From: G965202915 sp965205955
Lineage (GTDB): Bacteria; Pseudomonadota; Gammaproteobacteria; Eutrophobiales; Eutrophobiaceae
NCBI GenBank assembly: GCA_965205955.1
Contig: OZ242192.1
Coordinates: 1,178,001 to 1,242,000, forward strand
Length of the DNA stretch: 64,000 nt
Direction: 5' to 3'
Shown: piece by piece, positions 9,400 to 17,670 of the stretch
How positions within the stretch are numbered: the first letter of the stretch is position 1
How the letters are laid out: the number at the start of each line of letters is the position of its first letter
Notes under the pieces: model-generated
Told to the model about the DNA's origin: nothing
Databases searched by the model: none
What the model saw: only the letters and a program-made list of their open reading frames with translations
Made by a program: the position numbers and the translations under genes

Positions 9400-9981
9400 A
9401 TGGACGATGCGGAGAAATGGGACAGGATTTATTCTGAACAGGGTTCATTGGATGGTTCCGCGTGCAGGGTCTTGCAGGAGCATACCCATTTATTGCCGGC
9501 TGGTGGCCGTGCGCTGGATCTGGCTTGCGGTCGTGCGGCCAATGCGATGCTGCTTGCCGGGCAGGGTCTCCATGTTGCCGCATGGGATATTTCCTTGGTC
9601 GCCATTGAGCGGCTTTCCAAAGAGGCGGTTGTCGGCGGTATCGCGATAACGGCGGAGTGCAGGGATGTTGTGGCATCGCCTCCGGAAAAAGACAGTTTCG
9701 ATGTGATCGTCGTCAGCCGCTTTCTGCACCGTCCCTTGTTGCCCGCCATCCAGCAGGCGCTGCGCCCGCAGGGCCTGATTTTTTACCAGACCTTTATTAC
9801 AGATAAAGTGAATGCGGCGGGGCCGAATAATCCCGATTACCTGTTGCGGGAGAATGAGTTGCTGCGGGTGTTCCGCAATTTCCGCATACTGGTGTACCGG
9901 GAGGAGGGGCGCACCGGCAAGCTGGGCGAGGGATTTCGCAATGAAGCAGCGCTGGTGGCGCAGAAGGTGTCGGCATCTTGA
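9400..9981 (+). CDS. Class I SAM-dependent methyltransferase (TehB-like)
   Basis: A 193-residue Rossmann-fold methyltransferase. Motif I (ALDLACGRAANAMLLA, about 39–54) binds SAM; the acidic end of strand 2 (VAAWDIS, about 59–65), a motif near ECRDVV (about 86–91) and the strand-4 segment FDVIVVSRFLHRP (about 99–111) follow. It resembles the TehB/UbiG-like small methyltransferases; the substrate cannot be told from sequence. It starts 13 bases after trkH and overlaps the next gene by three to four bases, so it is the penultimate gene of the def–trkH run. Confidence 0.8.
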   Translation: MDDAEKWDRIYSEQGSLDGSACRVLQEHTHLLPAGGRALDLACGRAANAMLLAGQGLHVAAWDISLVAIERLSKEAVVGGIAITAECRDVVASPPEKDSFDVIVVSRFLHRPLLPAIQQALRPQGLIFYQTFITDKVNAAGPNNPDYLLRENELLRVFRNFRILVYREEGRTGKLGEGFRNEAALVAQKVSAS

Positions 9982-10292
9982 ACAAAATTATCGCAAATCT
10001 CGAGGCGCTGCTGGAGAAGAATAACAGCGCTTTGTTGCGCTACAGCCTGGGTGCGGAATATCTAAAGGAGCAGGATTATGCAAAGGCCATCGAGCACTTG
10101 TCGGCGGCGGTGCGCCTGGATCCGGGTTATTCGGCCGCCTGGAAGTTGTACGGCAGGGCGCTGACGGCCGCCGGGGAGGCGGAAAAGGCGGCCGAGGTCT
10201 ATGCAAAGGGCATAGCCGCCGCCGAGGAAAAGGGAGATATGCAGGCGGCGAAAGAGATGAGGGTTTTTTTGCGCAGGATTGGAAAATCCTAG
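9978..10292 (+). CDS. Small tetratricopeptide-repeat protein
   Basis: A 104-residue, probably cytoplasmic protein made of about two and a half TPR units (residues about 15–48: LLRYSLGAEYLKEQDYAKAI; 49–82: DPGYSAAWKLYGRALTAAG; then a capping helix). There is no signal peptide or transmembrane segment. The start is a TTG that overlaps the stop of the methyltransferase gene (TTGA), which implies translational coupling. TPR proteins are scaffolds for protein–protein contact. Small TPR genes occur next to similar methyltransferases in other gammaproteobacteria as I recall, but no function is established. Confidence 0.75.
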   Translation: MNKIIANLEALLEKNNSALLRYSLGAEYLKEQDYAKAIEHLSAAVRLDPGYSAAWKLYGRALTAAGEAEKAAEVYAKGIAAAEEKGDMQAAKEMRVFLRRIGKS

Positions 10293-10319
10293 TGCAGGGC
10301 GGGGGCAGGTCCACGGAGT

Positions 10320-10357
10320 GGGGGAATGCGGTGATGCCCTCTTCTCTGCATTTCCCC
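10320..10357. terminator. Hairpin between convergent TPR and pyrD genes
   Basis: GGGGGAATGC (10320–10329) pairs with GCATTTCCCC (10348–10357) over ten positions with one G·U, leaving an 18-nt loop. It lies in the 83-bp gap where two convergent transcripts meet. No U-tract follows, so classic intrinsic termination is not certain; it may instead protect 3' ends. Confidence 0.35.
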
Positions 10358-10375
10358 GGCGCTCATGCAATATCC

Positions 10376-11344
10376 CTACCAGGTGTCGTTATCGAACAGT
10401 TTCAATGCGCCGGTCAGCTCAGATACGTGCTCTATATTGTGGGAATGCAAATAGTCGGTTATTCCGGCGTTGATCTTTGCGCAGACGAGCGGTTCATAGA
10501 ACAGGGCGGTGCCAATCCCTACCGCGCTCGCGCCGGCGATCAGAAATTCTATTGCGTCTTCGGGCGTGGTGATCCCCCCTTGTCCTATTATCGGGATTTT
10601 ATGCTTTTTACTTTGCTGGTAGACCTGATGCACCTTGAGCAGTGCTATAGGCTTTATCGCCGGGCCGGATAGTCCGCCCTGATTGTTGCCGATGATCGGC
10701 CGCTGCGAATGGATATCGATGGCCATGCCGGTTATGGTGTTGATTACCGCAAGGCCGTCGGTGCCGGCTTCAATACAGCGGCGGGCATTTTCGGCGATAT
10801 CCGTCTGGTTGGGCGACAATTTGGTGATCAGCGGTTTTCTGGTCTGCCGGCGGCATTCCTCGACCACGCGTGCGGACATTTCCGGATCATTGCCGAATTC
10901 CACCCCCCCTTGTTTTACGTTCGGGCAGGAGATATTGATCTCCATGGCATCGATCGGCGAGTCATCGAATAGGCGGGTGATGGCGGCGTATTCCTCCAGC
11001 GTCGAGCCGGACAGGTTGGCGATGAAGCGCGTTTCGGAAAAATCCAGATTGGGCAGGTATTCATCAACTACGGCGCGGGTGCCGGGGTTTTGCAGTCCGA
11101 TCGCATTCAGCATCCCCTGTGAGGTTTCGGCAAGCCGGTGCGGCGGATTGCCCAGCCGGGGCTCCAGGGTGGTGCCTTTCAGACACACGGCGCCGGCATC
11201 TTTATTGGAGAAACCCTGCACACGGGTGTATTCTTCGCCGAACCCGACGCAGCCGGACAGCAGCACCAGCGGGGTGTTGAAGGACATGCCGCAGAAATCT
11301 ATCTGCAATTTTGACCGGTCACGACCGGCTTCGGTATCGTGCAT
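10376..11344 (-). CDS. pyrD: Dihydroorotate dehydrogenase, class 1B type
   Basis: Oxidises dihydroorotate to orotate in pyrimidine synthesis. The 322-residue FMN-dependent barrel has the class 1 catalytic loop NISCPNVKQGG (about 138–148, with the active-site Cys rather than the Ser of class 2) and the FMN/orotate-binding INTITGM, GGLSGPAIKP and IIGQGGI segments. The wording of these loops matches the PyrDB (class 1B) group, which normally works with PyrK (FAD, 2Fe-2S) and uses NAD+. No pyrK is in the window. There is no N-terminal membrane helix of the class 2 type that most gammaproteobacteria use. It begins 9 bases after tyrS and is probably co-transcribed with it. Confidence 0.88.
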   Translation of the reverse strand: MHDTEAGRDRSKLQIDFCGMSFNTPLVLLSGCVGFGEEYTRVQGFSNKDAGAVCLKGTTLEPRLGNPPHRLAETSQGMLNAIGLQNPGTRAVVDEYLPNLDFSETRFIANLSGSTLEEYAAITRLFDDSPIDAMEINISCPNVKQGGVEFGNDPEMSARVVEECRRQTRKPLITKLSPNQTDIAENARRCIEAGTDGLAVINTITGMAIDIHSQRPIIGNNQGGLSGPAIKPIALLKVHQVYQQSKKHKIPIIGQGGITTPEDAIEFLIAGASAVGIGTALFYEPLVCAKINAGITDYLHSHNIEHVSELTGALKLFDNDTW

Positions 11345-11353
11345 GGCCGATAA

Positions 11354-12553
11354 TCACCGGGTCGGCACTACTTTGGCGATGCGTCTTTTCCCCACCTGCA
11401 TCACGGCGGCGGGGCCGGCGTTCATCACGCGCCGATTGTCCTCCACTCGTTCGCCGTCAATTTTTACCGCGCCTTGTTTGATCATGCGGTGCGCATCCGA
11501 GGTGCTGCCGATCAAACCGGCTTCTTTCAGCACCTTTGCCAGAGACATGCCTGTGCCTACGCATACTTCGACTTCGGGCAGCTCATCGGGAATGGCCTTA
11601 TTGCGGAAGCGGCTGATAAAATTTTCCCGCGCCCGCCTGGCCGCCTGCCGGTTATGGAACCGCCCGGTGATTTCCTCGGCCAGTTTGAATTTGATATCTC
11701 TGGGGTTTTCGCCCTGCCGTACCTCCTGTCTGAAACCGTCGATTTCCGCCGAGGATCTGAAGCTCAGTAATTCAAAATATCTCCACATCAACTCGTCGGA
11801 AATGGACATGATTTTACCGAGTATCTCATCGGCCGGTTCATCGATGCCGATATAATTATCCAGCGATTTGGACATTTTCCGCACACCGTCACACCCTTCC
11901 AGAATGGGCATGGTGAGCACTACCTGCGGCTCCTGTCCGTAGGCTTGCTGCAACTGCCGCCCCACCAGCAGGTTGAATTTCTGATCGGTGCCGCCAAGCT
12001 CCACGTCGGCCTGCAACGCGATCGAGTCATACCCCTGCACCAGCGGATATAGAAATTCATGGATGGATATGGGCTGATTCGACCGGTAGCGCTTGTTGAA
12101 ATCATCACGTTCCAGCATCCGGGCAACGGTATGCTGCGAGGCCAGCCGGATCAGATCGGCCGCATTCATTTTATCCATCCAGGCGGAATTGAATTCGATC
12201 CGGGTTTTATCGGCGTCAAGGATCTTGAATATCTGCTCGCTATAGGTTTTGGCATTCTGCCGGACTTCCTCGTGCGACAGCGACGGCCGCGTCTCGCTCT
12301 TATGGGAGGGATCTCCGATCATGCCGGTGAAATCACCGATCAGAAAAATAACTTCATGTCCCAGTTCCTGAAATTGCCGCAGTTTATTGATCAGCACGGT
12401 ATGGCCGATATGCAGATCGGGCGCAGTAGGATCGAAACCGGCCTTGATCTTCAGCGGTCTGGATCCCTCGAGTTTTTTCTGTAGCTGCTCCGGCAACAGA
12501 ATTTCCTCGGCCCCTCTGCCGATAATTTGCATTGCCTCCGTTGCTGAATTCAT
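11354..12553 (-). CDS. tyrS: Tyrosyl-tRNA synthetase
   Basis: Charges tRNA-Tyr with tyrosine. The 399-residue class I synthetase has the HIGH motif as DLHIGHTVL (about 46–54), the KMSKS loop as VRKMSKSLDN (about 226–235) and a C-terminal S4-like RNA-binding domain (about 335–399). The spacing fits the TyrZ-type enzyme of pseudomonads more closely than the E. coli TyrS form. An AGGAAGG ribosome-binding site lies immediately upstream of the ATG at 12551–12553. It is divergent from the M23 peptidase gene and leads the tyrS–pyrD unit. A TATGAT -10-like element sits about 45 bases upstream, but no good -35 matches it. Confidence 0.97.
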   Translation of the reverse strand: MNSATEAMQIIGRGAEEILLPEQLQKKLEGSRPLKIKAGFDPTAPDLHIGHTVLINKLRQFQELGHEVIFLIGDFTGMIGDPSHKSETRPSLSHEEVRQNAKTYSEQIFKILDADKTRIEFNSAWMDKMNAADLIRLASQHTVARMLERDDFNKRYRSNQPISIHEFLYPLVQGYDSIALQADVELGGTDQKFNLLVGRQLQQAYGQEPQVVLTMPILEGCDGVRKMSKSLDNYIGIDEPADEILGKIMSISDELMWRYFELLSFRSSAEIDGFRQEVRQGENPRDIKFKLAEEITGRFHNRQAARRARENFISRFRNKAIPDELPEVEVCVGTGMSLAKVLKEAGLIGSTSDAHRMIKQGAVKIDGERVEDNRRVMNAGPAAVMQVGKRRIAKVVPTR

Positions 12554-12611
12554 GATCCTTCCTCAAAAAAAGTTTGTTAAATTCGCCAAACAGCTTATCA
12601 TAGTACCGTAC

Positions 12612-12657
12612 CGACTGGGGGAGTAGCAGATAAACGACCGGGGGAGTGGTAGATAAA
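12612..12657. repeat. 23-bp tandem direct repeat in the tyrS/M23 divergent spacer
   Basis: Two adjacent 23-bp units (12612–12634 and 12635–12657) match at 20 of 23 positions; all three differences are transitions. The core is GGGGGAGT followed by AGATAAA. The pair ends three bases before the -35 of the M23 gene promoter and lies upstream of tyrS. It has the look of a tandem operator, but the binding protein is unknown. Confidence 0.7.
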
Positions 12658-12660
12658 AAC

Positions 12661-12690
12661 TTGACCTTGGGTGATTTTACCTAATAAAAT
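12661..12690 (+). promoter_or_regulatory. Predicted sigma-70 promoter of the M23 peptidase gene
   Basis: TTGACC (12661–12666) is followed after 18 bases by TAAAAT (12685–12690). Transcription would start near 12697, about 20 bases before the ATG at 12717. The 23-bp tandem repeat lies directly upstream. Confidence 0.6.
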
Positions 12691-12716
12691 ATGTAAAAAT
12701 TTATTTGGGGATATCC

Positions 12717-14390
12717 ATGGCTTACGAAGTATATATAAAAAAGGGTTATAAAGCAGAGATAATATGGGTGCCGAAGCATCTGCTGCGATCGTACGCGGTG
12801 CGCTTCCCTGTTGCGCTGGTTTTTGGCGTCGTATTGCTGGCGTTGATGGGCATGAGGGCGGTCAGCCCGATGTTCGAGGCGGATATCGGCACGGCCGTCG
12901 AAAGAGAATTAATGATCCCGGAGCTGTCGCAGGCGTTGCCCGGTATCGATGCCGGGCAGGAATATACAATTGACGCAGTGGATGAACTGTCCCTTGAACC
13001 CATGGCAGATGAATCGCATGTGCCCGGCGCTATACTGGATGATTCGCATACCGAGGCCGTAGTGGATGAGCCGTCCTTTGAGCCCATGGCAGATGAGTCG
13101 CCCCCTGCTCCCGGCGCCATACTGGATGAATCGTATCTCGCTACAGTGGATGAGTCGCACCTCCGTACCGCACTGGATGAATGGCGTCTCGAACCCGGCG
13201 ATGAGGTGAAGATTGAGTTGCAGGTGGAGCCATCCTCGGATGCTCTGGCACATATCCCGCAATGGCGGGAAGTGACAGTGCGGCAGGGCGATACGTTTGC
13301 CTCAATTCTTTCCCGGTTTGGCATTGACCCGCACATTCTATATCGAATCGTCAATATCGATGAGACGGCCGCAGCCCTGAAATCCATAACCCCCGGCCAG
13401 GTAATGAAATTCGATATCGATAACGACGAACTGAAGGCGATGCGGTATGAAATGGATCTCACCCGCACCCTGTCAATCAGCAAAGTAGGCGGCGTCTATC
13501 AGGCCGATATATTGGTCGACGAACTGAGAACCGAAACCAAATACGCCCATGGTGTGATTGATCATTCGCTATTCTCATCGGGCAAAGATGCTGGTTTGTC
13601 GGACAATCTGATTATGAAGCTGGTGTCTATTTATGGCTGGGATATTGATTTTGCCCTTGATATCCGTCAGGGCGATAAATTTACAGTGATTTATCAGGAG
13701 CAATATAAAAACGAACTCAAAGTGGGCGCCGGCCCTATTCTGGCCGCCGAATTTGTCAACCAGAACAAGGTCTTTCGGGCGGTGCGATATGAGGACTCAT
13801 CCGGTCACAGTGATTATTATTCCGAAGGAGGCCATGCGATGCGCAAGACCTTTCTCAGGACGCCGGTGAACTTCACCCGGATCAGCTCCAAATTCAATAT
13901 GAGAAGAAAGCACCCGGTTCTGAATACGATTCGGGCGCATCGGGGGGTGGACTATGCCGCGCCGGTAGGCACTCCGGTAAAGGTGACCAGCGGCGGGGTA
14001 ATTGATTACATAGGCAGAAAGGGCGGTTATGGCAAGACTATTATCATTCAGCACGGCACTAAATACAGCACGGTGTATGCCCATCTGTCCGCCTACAAGG
14101 GCAAGAAAAAAGTGGGCGACCCGGTGAAGCAGGGTGAAATTATCGGCTATGTCGGCACCACCGGCCTGAGCACCGGCCCGCATTTGCATTATGAATTTCG
14201 CATTAACGGGGCCCACCATAATCCGCTGACCGTCGAGTTGTCCAGAATCGAAAAGATCCCGGAGCAGGAATTTGCGAAATTCAAAAAAACCGTTGGCCTG
14301 CTGTTGGCGGAGCTCGATTTGATTGCCGGCAATACCTCCGTCGCGCTCTCTACCGATGCCGGCGCCTCTGCCGAAGTCGGCACACGCTGA
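12717..14390 (+). CDS. M23 family murein DD-endopeptidase (MepM-like)
   Basis: A 557-residue zinc peptidase that should cut peptide cross-links of peptidoglycan in the periplasm. It has a cytoplasmic start, one membrane anchor (about 30–47), an acidic linker (about 85–165), an OapA/LysM-like domain (about 183–260, VRQGDTFASILSRFGID), an intermediate domain and the M23 core with both zinc motifs: HRGVD (HxxxD) and HLHYEF (HxH), plus a conserved VYAH strand. All metal ligands are present, so it is likely active. The linker holds an internal duplication: LEPMADES...PGAILDDS and FEPMADES...PGAILDES. An upstream TTG (12705) would add four residues; the ATG is preferred. anmK follows, which is logical for cell-wall turnover. 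Confidence 0.9.
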   Translation: MAYEVYIKKGYKAEIIWVPKHLLRSYAVRFPVALVFGVVLLALMGMRAVSPMFEADIGTAVERELMIPELSQALPGIDAGQEYTIDAVDELSLEPMADESHVPGAILDDSHTEAVVDEPSFEPMADESPPAPGAILDESYLATVDESHLRTALDEWRLEPGDEVKIELQVEPSSDALAHIPQWREVTVRQGDTFASILSRFGIDPHILYRIVNIDETAAALKSITPGQVMKFDIDNDELKAMRYEMDLTRTLSISKVGGVYQADILVDELRTETKYAHGVIDHSLFSSGKDAGLSDNLIMKLVSIYGWDIDFALDIRQGDKFTVIYQEQYKNELKVGAGPILAAEFVNQNKVFRAVRYEDSSGHSDYYSEGGHAMRKTFLRTPVNFTRISSKFNMRRKHPVLNTIRAHRGVDYAAPVGTPVKVTSGGVIDYIGRKGGYGKTIIIQHGTKYSTVYAHLSAYKGKKKVGDPVKQGEIIGYVGTTGLSTGPHLHYEFRINGAHHNPLTVELSRIEKIPEQEFAKFKKTVGLLLAELDLIAGNTSVALSTDAGASAEVGTR

Positions 14391-14464
14391 ATACTGAGCC
14401 GGTAAAACCCGATCTGCGCCCGGCGTAATTGCTGGCGAATCATTCTGGCAAACGAGGGACAGCG

Positions 14465-15577
14465 GTGTATTACATTGGCGCGATGTCGGGAACCAGCATG
14501 GATGCCATTGATATTGCGCTGGTCGATTTTGACGACCCTCAGGCACGGCTGATTGAATACTCCGAATTTCCCTACCGGGAGGGGCTGAGGGAAGCGCTAA
14601 GAAGCGTGTCGGCGCAATCGGCGATTGCAGAGGTAAGCAGACTGGACATTGAATTGGGGCACGCCTTTGCAGATGCGGTGATTGCCTTGCTGGCCCGGGC
14701 GCACATCCGGCCTGCTCAGGTGTATGCGATAGGCAGTCATGGACAAACCGTATTGCATCTTCCCCGTGAACCCGAGAAGCGCACCCTCCAGATTGGCGAT
14801 CCAAGCATTATTGCCAACAAGACCGGGATCGCCACCGTCGCCGATTTTCGCAGAACGAATATGGCCGCAGGGGGAGAAGGCGCGCCTCTGGCCCCGGCCT
14901 TTCATGCCTTCCAATTTCGCTCGAGCCACGCGGACCGGATTATTCTGAATCTGGGCGGCATTGCCAATATCACCCTGTTGCCGGCCGACGGCGCCATCGA
15001 TCCTTCCGGTTTCGACACCGGCCCGGGCAACGGACTGCTGGACGACTGGAACCGCCGGCACAATAACACTGCGATGGACACCGACGGCCGCTGGGCGCAG
15101 ACTGGCCGGCCGGATCAGGATTTATTGGCGCAATTCTGCAATGATCCGTATTTTTCGTTGCCGCCGCCCAAAAGCACCGGCCGGGATTACTTCAATCTCG
15201 CCTGGCTGGATAAGGCATTGGACAATTATGGCAAAACCCCATCCGCCAATGATGTGCAGGCCACGCTGCTACAATTGACTTGCACTGCGATCGGCAACGC
15301 GGTAGCCGATTATGCCGGGGGGGCAGTCGAGCTGTATGTATGCGGCGGCGGCGGGAATAACGCATTCATGCTCGACACGCTCAAATCCCTGTTGCCGGAA
15401 CTAAGGATAAGCTCGACGGCTGAATTGGGCCTGGACCCGAATGCGGTGGAGGCGGTCGCGCTTGCCTGGCTGGCCTATTGCCGGATGAACGAAATTGCGG
15501 TTGATCTGAAATCAATTACCGGCGCCAAAGAGAACATTCCTCTTGGGGCGGTCTATTTTGGCGGTGTGCCGCGCTAA
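14465..15577 (+). CDS. anmK: Anhydro-N-acetylmuramic acid kinase
   Basis: Phosphorylates and hydrolyses 1,6-anhydro-MurNAc released during peptidoglycan recycling, giving MurNAc-6-phosphate. The 370-residue product begins VYYIGAMSGTSMDAIDIAL (the ATP-phosphate loop of this family) and has GSHGQTVLH (about 94–102), the catalytic FDTGPGN segment (about 183–189) and the nucleotide-binding VCGGGGNN. The GTG at 14465 is chosen because a GAGGG ribosome-binding site lies just upstream and the length then matches E. coli AnmK (369 aa); a TTG at 14429 would add 12 unrelated residues. It follows the M23 peptidase gene, so wall cleavage and recycling are linked. Confidence 0.95.
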   Translation: MYYIGAMSGTSMDAIDIALVDFDDPQARLIEYSEFPYREGLREALRSVSAQSAIAEVSRLDIELGHAFADAVIALLARAHIRPAQVYAIGSHGQTVLHLPREPEKRTLQIGDPSIIANKTGIATVADFRRTNMAAGGEGAPLAPAFHAFQFRSSHADRIILNLGGIANITLLPADGAIDPSGFDTGPGNGLLDDWNRRHNNTAMDTDGRWAQTGRPDQDLLAQFCNDPYFSLPPPKSTGRDYFNLAWLDKALDNYGKTPSANDVQATLLQLTCTAIGNAVADYAGGAVELYVCGGGGNNAFMLDTLKSLLPELRISSTAELGLDPNAVEAVALAWLAYCRMNEIAVDLKSITGAKENIPLGAVYFGGVPR

Positions 15578-15589
15578 TACCGATCATTT

Positions 15590-15625
15590 GCCCGACAGAC
15601 GAGGAAGTTTCGCCCTGGTCGGGGC
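15590..15625. terminator. Hairpin between convergent anmK and thioredoxin-like genes
   Basis: GCCCGAC (15590–15596) pairs with GTCGGGGC (15618–15625) with one bulged G. It occupies most of the 50-bp gap between two convergent genes. There is no U-tract on either side, so its role as a terminator is tentative. Confidence 0.3.
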
Positions 15626-15627
15626 GC

Positions 15628-16182
15628 TCACTCACGCCATTTGATCGAGCAGCCCATGCTTGGGATCTGCCGCTCTGGCCCTTGCCCGGTTTCGGCAACT
15701 TGCTGCATGGCCTCATATAACTCCCTGCGCGAACCTTCGGCGGCCGGCTTGATCCCGCTTGCGTCCAATCTGCCGCGAAATTGCAGTTTCAAATCGCTGT
15801 TGTAGCCGAAGAAATCGGGCGTACACACGGTGCCGTAGGCTCGCGCGGTTTCCTGGGTTTCATCGAGCAGATAAGGAAACGGAAATTTCTTTTCCCGCGC
15901 CAGCTTGGCCATTTTATCGAAGCCGTCCTCGGGATAATCCCGGGTATCGTTGGGCATGATCGCGGCGCTACCGACACCGATATCCTGCAGCCGCCGGACA
16001 TCATCCAGCAAGCGATCGAGAACCGCCTGAACATAGGGGCAATGATTGCAGATGAACATGATCAGGGTGCCCCGCTCTCCGCGGCAGTCGCTCAACGACC
16101 AGATTTTTCCGTCGGTGCCCTTCAGTTGAAAGTCGACGGCATTCAGACCGAACTCGCACACCGGTGTTTCCGTTAGCGTCAT
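15628..16182 (-). CDS. Thioredoxin-fold AhpC/TSA-family protein
   Basis: A 184-residue cytoplasmic protein of the thioredoxin-like/peroxiredoxin superfamily. The redox motif CNHCPY (about 45–50, a CxxC) follows the strand GTLIMFI; a cis-Pro region (VCTPDFFG, about 118–125) completes the active site. The proteins I recall with a CNHCPY motif are annotated 'thioredoxin family' with no defined substrate. GGAG upstream of the ATG at 16180–16182 supports the start. It is divergent from metK, with a 267-bp spacer between them. Confidence 0.82.
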   Translation of the reverse strand: MTLTETPVCEFGLNAVDFQLKGTDGKIWSLSDCRGERGTLIMFICNHCPYVQAVLDRLLDDVRRLQDIGVGSAAIMPNDTRDYPEDGFDKMAKLAREKKFPFPYLLDETQETARAYGTVCTPDFFGYNSDLKLQFRGRLDASGIKPAAEGSRRELYEAMQQVAETGQGPERQIPSMGCSIKWRE

Positions 16183-16367
16183 GGTAAAGACTCCATAGGT
16201 TTATTGCCCATGGTAGCAGTTTGCGCCGATACAAACCATCAAAGATTAAAGTTGAAAATTTGTCTGATTTGTTGCAAGCTACCACAAAAGCCGGGCTCTT
16301 TTCCGGCGGATAAAATCATGGAAACTCTATATATTAGGAGCATGGCAACTCTTCGGCAGAACTGTCA

Positions 16368-16407
16368 AAGGCGCGGTTCCCCTGCAGAATTACCCGGAAG
16401 GCGCCTT
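16368..16407 (+). promoter_or_regulatory. Hairpin in the metK leader
   Basis: AAGGCGC (16368–16374) pairs perfectly with GCGCCTT (16401–16407), and TTCC (16377–16380) with GGAA (16396–16399) inside it, leaving a 15-nt loop. It lies 42 bases before the metK start, with no U-tract after it. I cannot match it to a SAM riboswitch class; it may be a leader element or simply mRNA structure. The rest of the 267-bp spacer holds no clear promoter that I can defend. Confidence 0.35.
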
Positions 16408-16449
16408 GATGATCGAGACTGATAACCACACAGCATCACCGGCAAAGAC

Positions 16450-17610
16450 ATGATGAAAGACTATTTATTCACATCCGAGTCCGTATCCGAGGGGCACCCG
16501 GATAAGATCGCCGATCAGATTTCGGATGCCGTCATTGACGCGCTGCTCGCTCAGGATGCCGATTCGCGGGTTGCCTGTGAAGCGATGGTGAATACCGGCA
16601 TGGCGATTATCTCCGGCGAGATAAGCTCGGAGGCGAAGGTCGATTTTTCCGATATAGTCCGGGATACCGTGCGCGAGATCGGCTATATCAATTCGGAAAT
16701 GGGCTATGATGCCGATACTATTGCGGTATTGGTTGCGCTGGACAAGCAATCGTCCGACATTGCCCAGGGCGTGGATGAATCGGACGGACACCAGCAGGGC
16801 GCCGGCGATCAAGGCATGATGTTCGGATTTGCCTGCAATGAAACCGACACACTGATGCCGGCCGCCATAGACTATTCCCACCGACTGGTGCGCAGGCAGG
16901 CGGAAGTCAGAAAAAACGGCGCACTACCGTGGTTGAGACCGGATGCGAAGAGCCAGATCACCCTTCGCTACGAAAACCATAAGCCGGCAGTGATCGAGGC
17001 CGTGGTATTATCGACCCAGCATGATCCGGACGTATCGCTGAACGATCTACGCGAAGCCGTGCATGAAGAGATTATCAAACCGGTGCTACCGCCCGAATGG
17101 CTGACTGGCGGCACCCAATATCATATCAATCCTACCGGCCGGTTTGTCATCGGCGGGCCGGCGGCCGACTGCGGTTTGACCGGTCGCAAGATCATCGTCG
17201 ACACCTATGGGGGCATGGCCCGCCACGGCGGCGGCGCATTCTCCGGGAAAGACCCGTCCAAGGTGGACCGATCGGCCGCGTATGCGGCGCGTTATATCGC
17301 CAAAAACATAGTAGCCGCCGGTTTGGCCGAGCGTTGTGAAGTTCAGCTCTCCTATGCGATTGGCGTAGCCGAACCCATATCGATCAGCATCGACACATTC
17401 GGCACCGGTATGGTCGAAGAATCGAAACTGGTGGCGACGGTGAAAGAGCAGTTTGACCTGCGCCCGAAAGGTATTATCGCCATGCTGGACTTATTACGCC
17501 CCATCTACAAGCCGACCGCGGCATACGGTCATTTCGGACGCAGCGACATATCTTTCCCATGGGAGGAAACCGACAAGGTGGAGGCCCTGCAATCGGCGTT
17601 CGACATATAA
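16450..17610 (+). CDS. metK: S-adenosylmethionine synthetase
   Basis: Makes SAM from methionine and ATP. The 386-residue protein has the N-terminal GHPDKIADQISDAVIDA (about 15–31, ATP/Mg site), the hexapeptide-type loop GAGDQGMMFGFACNET (about 117–132) and the phosphate-binding GGMARHGGGAFSGKDPSKVD (about 256–275). Length matches E. coli MetK (384). Two ATGs (16450 and 16453) are adjacent; either is possible. It is followed by ahcY and metF, so the SAM cycle genes are clustered, although ahcY has its own promoter and riboswitch. Confidence 0.98.
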   Translation: MMKDYLFTSESVSEGHPDKIADQISDAVIDALLAQDADSRVACEAMVNTGMAIISGEISSEAKVDFSDIVRDTVREIGYINSEMGYDADTIAVLVALDKQSSDIAQGVDESDGHQQGAGDQGMMFGFACNETDTLMPAAIDYSHRLVRRQAEVRKNGALPWLRPDAKSQITLRYENHKPAVIEAVVLSTQHDPDVSLNDLREAVHEEIIKPVLPPEWLTGGTQYHINPTGRFVIGGPAADCGLTGRKIIVDTYGGMARHGGGAFSGKDPSKVDRSAAYAARYIAKNIVAAGLAERCEVQLSYAIGVAEPISISIDTFGTGMVEESKLVATVKEQFDLRPKGIIAMLDLLRPIYKPTAAYGHFGRSDISFPWEETDKVEALQSAFDI

Positions 17611-17622
17611 CGGCGCCAGGGA

Positions 17623-17650
17623 TTGATAATTTTATCCGTGCGTTTATACT
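17623..17650 (+). promoter_or_regulatory. Predicted sigma-70 promoter of ahcY–metF
   Basis: TTGATA (17623–17628), a 16-base spacer and TATACT (17645–17650). Transcription would begin near 17657, about 18 bases before the P1 stem of the SAH riboswitch, so the complete aptamer would be in the leader RNA. Confidence 0.6.
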
Positions 17651-17670
17651 TACCAGCCATAGTAAAAACC

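Noticed and set aside
16341..16422. Short ORF starting MATLRQNCQRR in the metK leader, as a leader peptide
   Set aside because: AGGAG lies only one base before its ATG, too close for a ribosome-binding site, and there is no run of regulatory codons such as Met.
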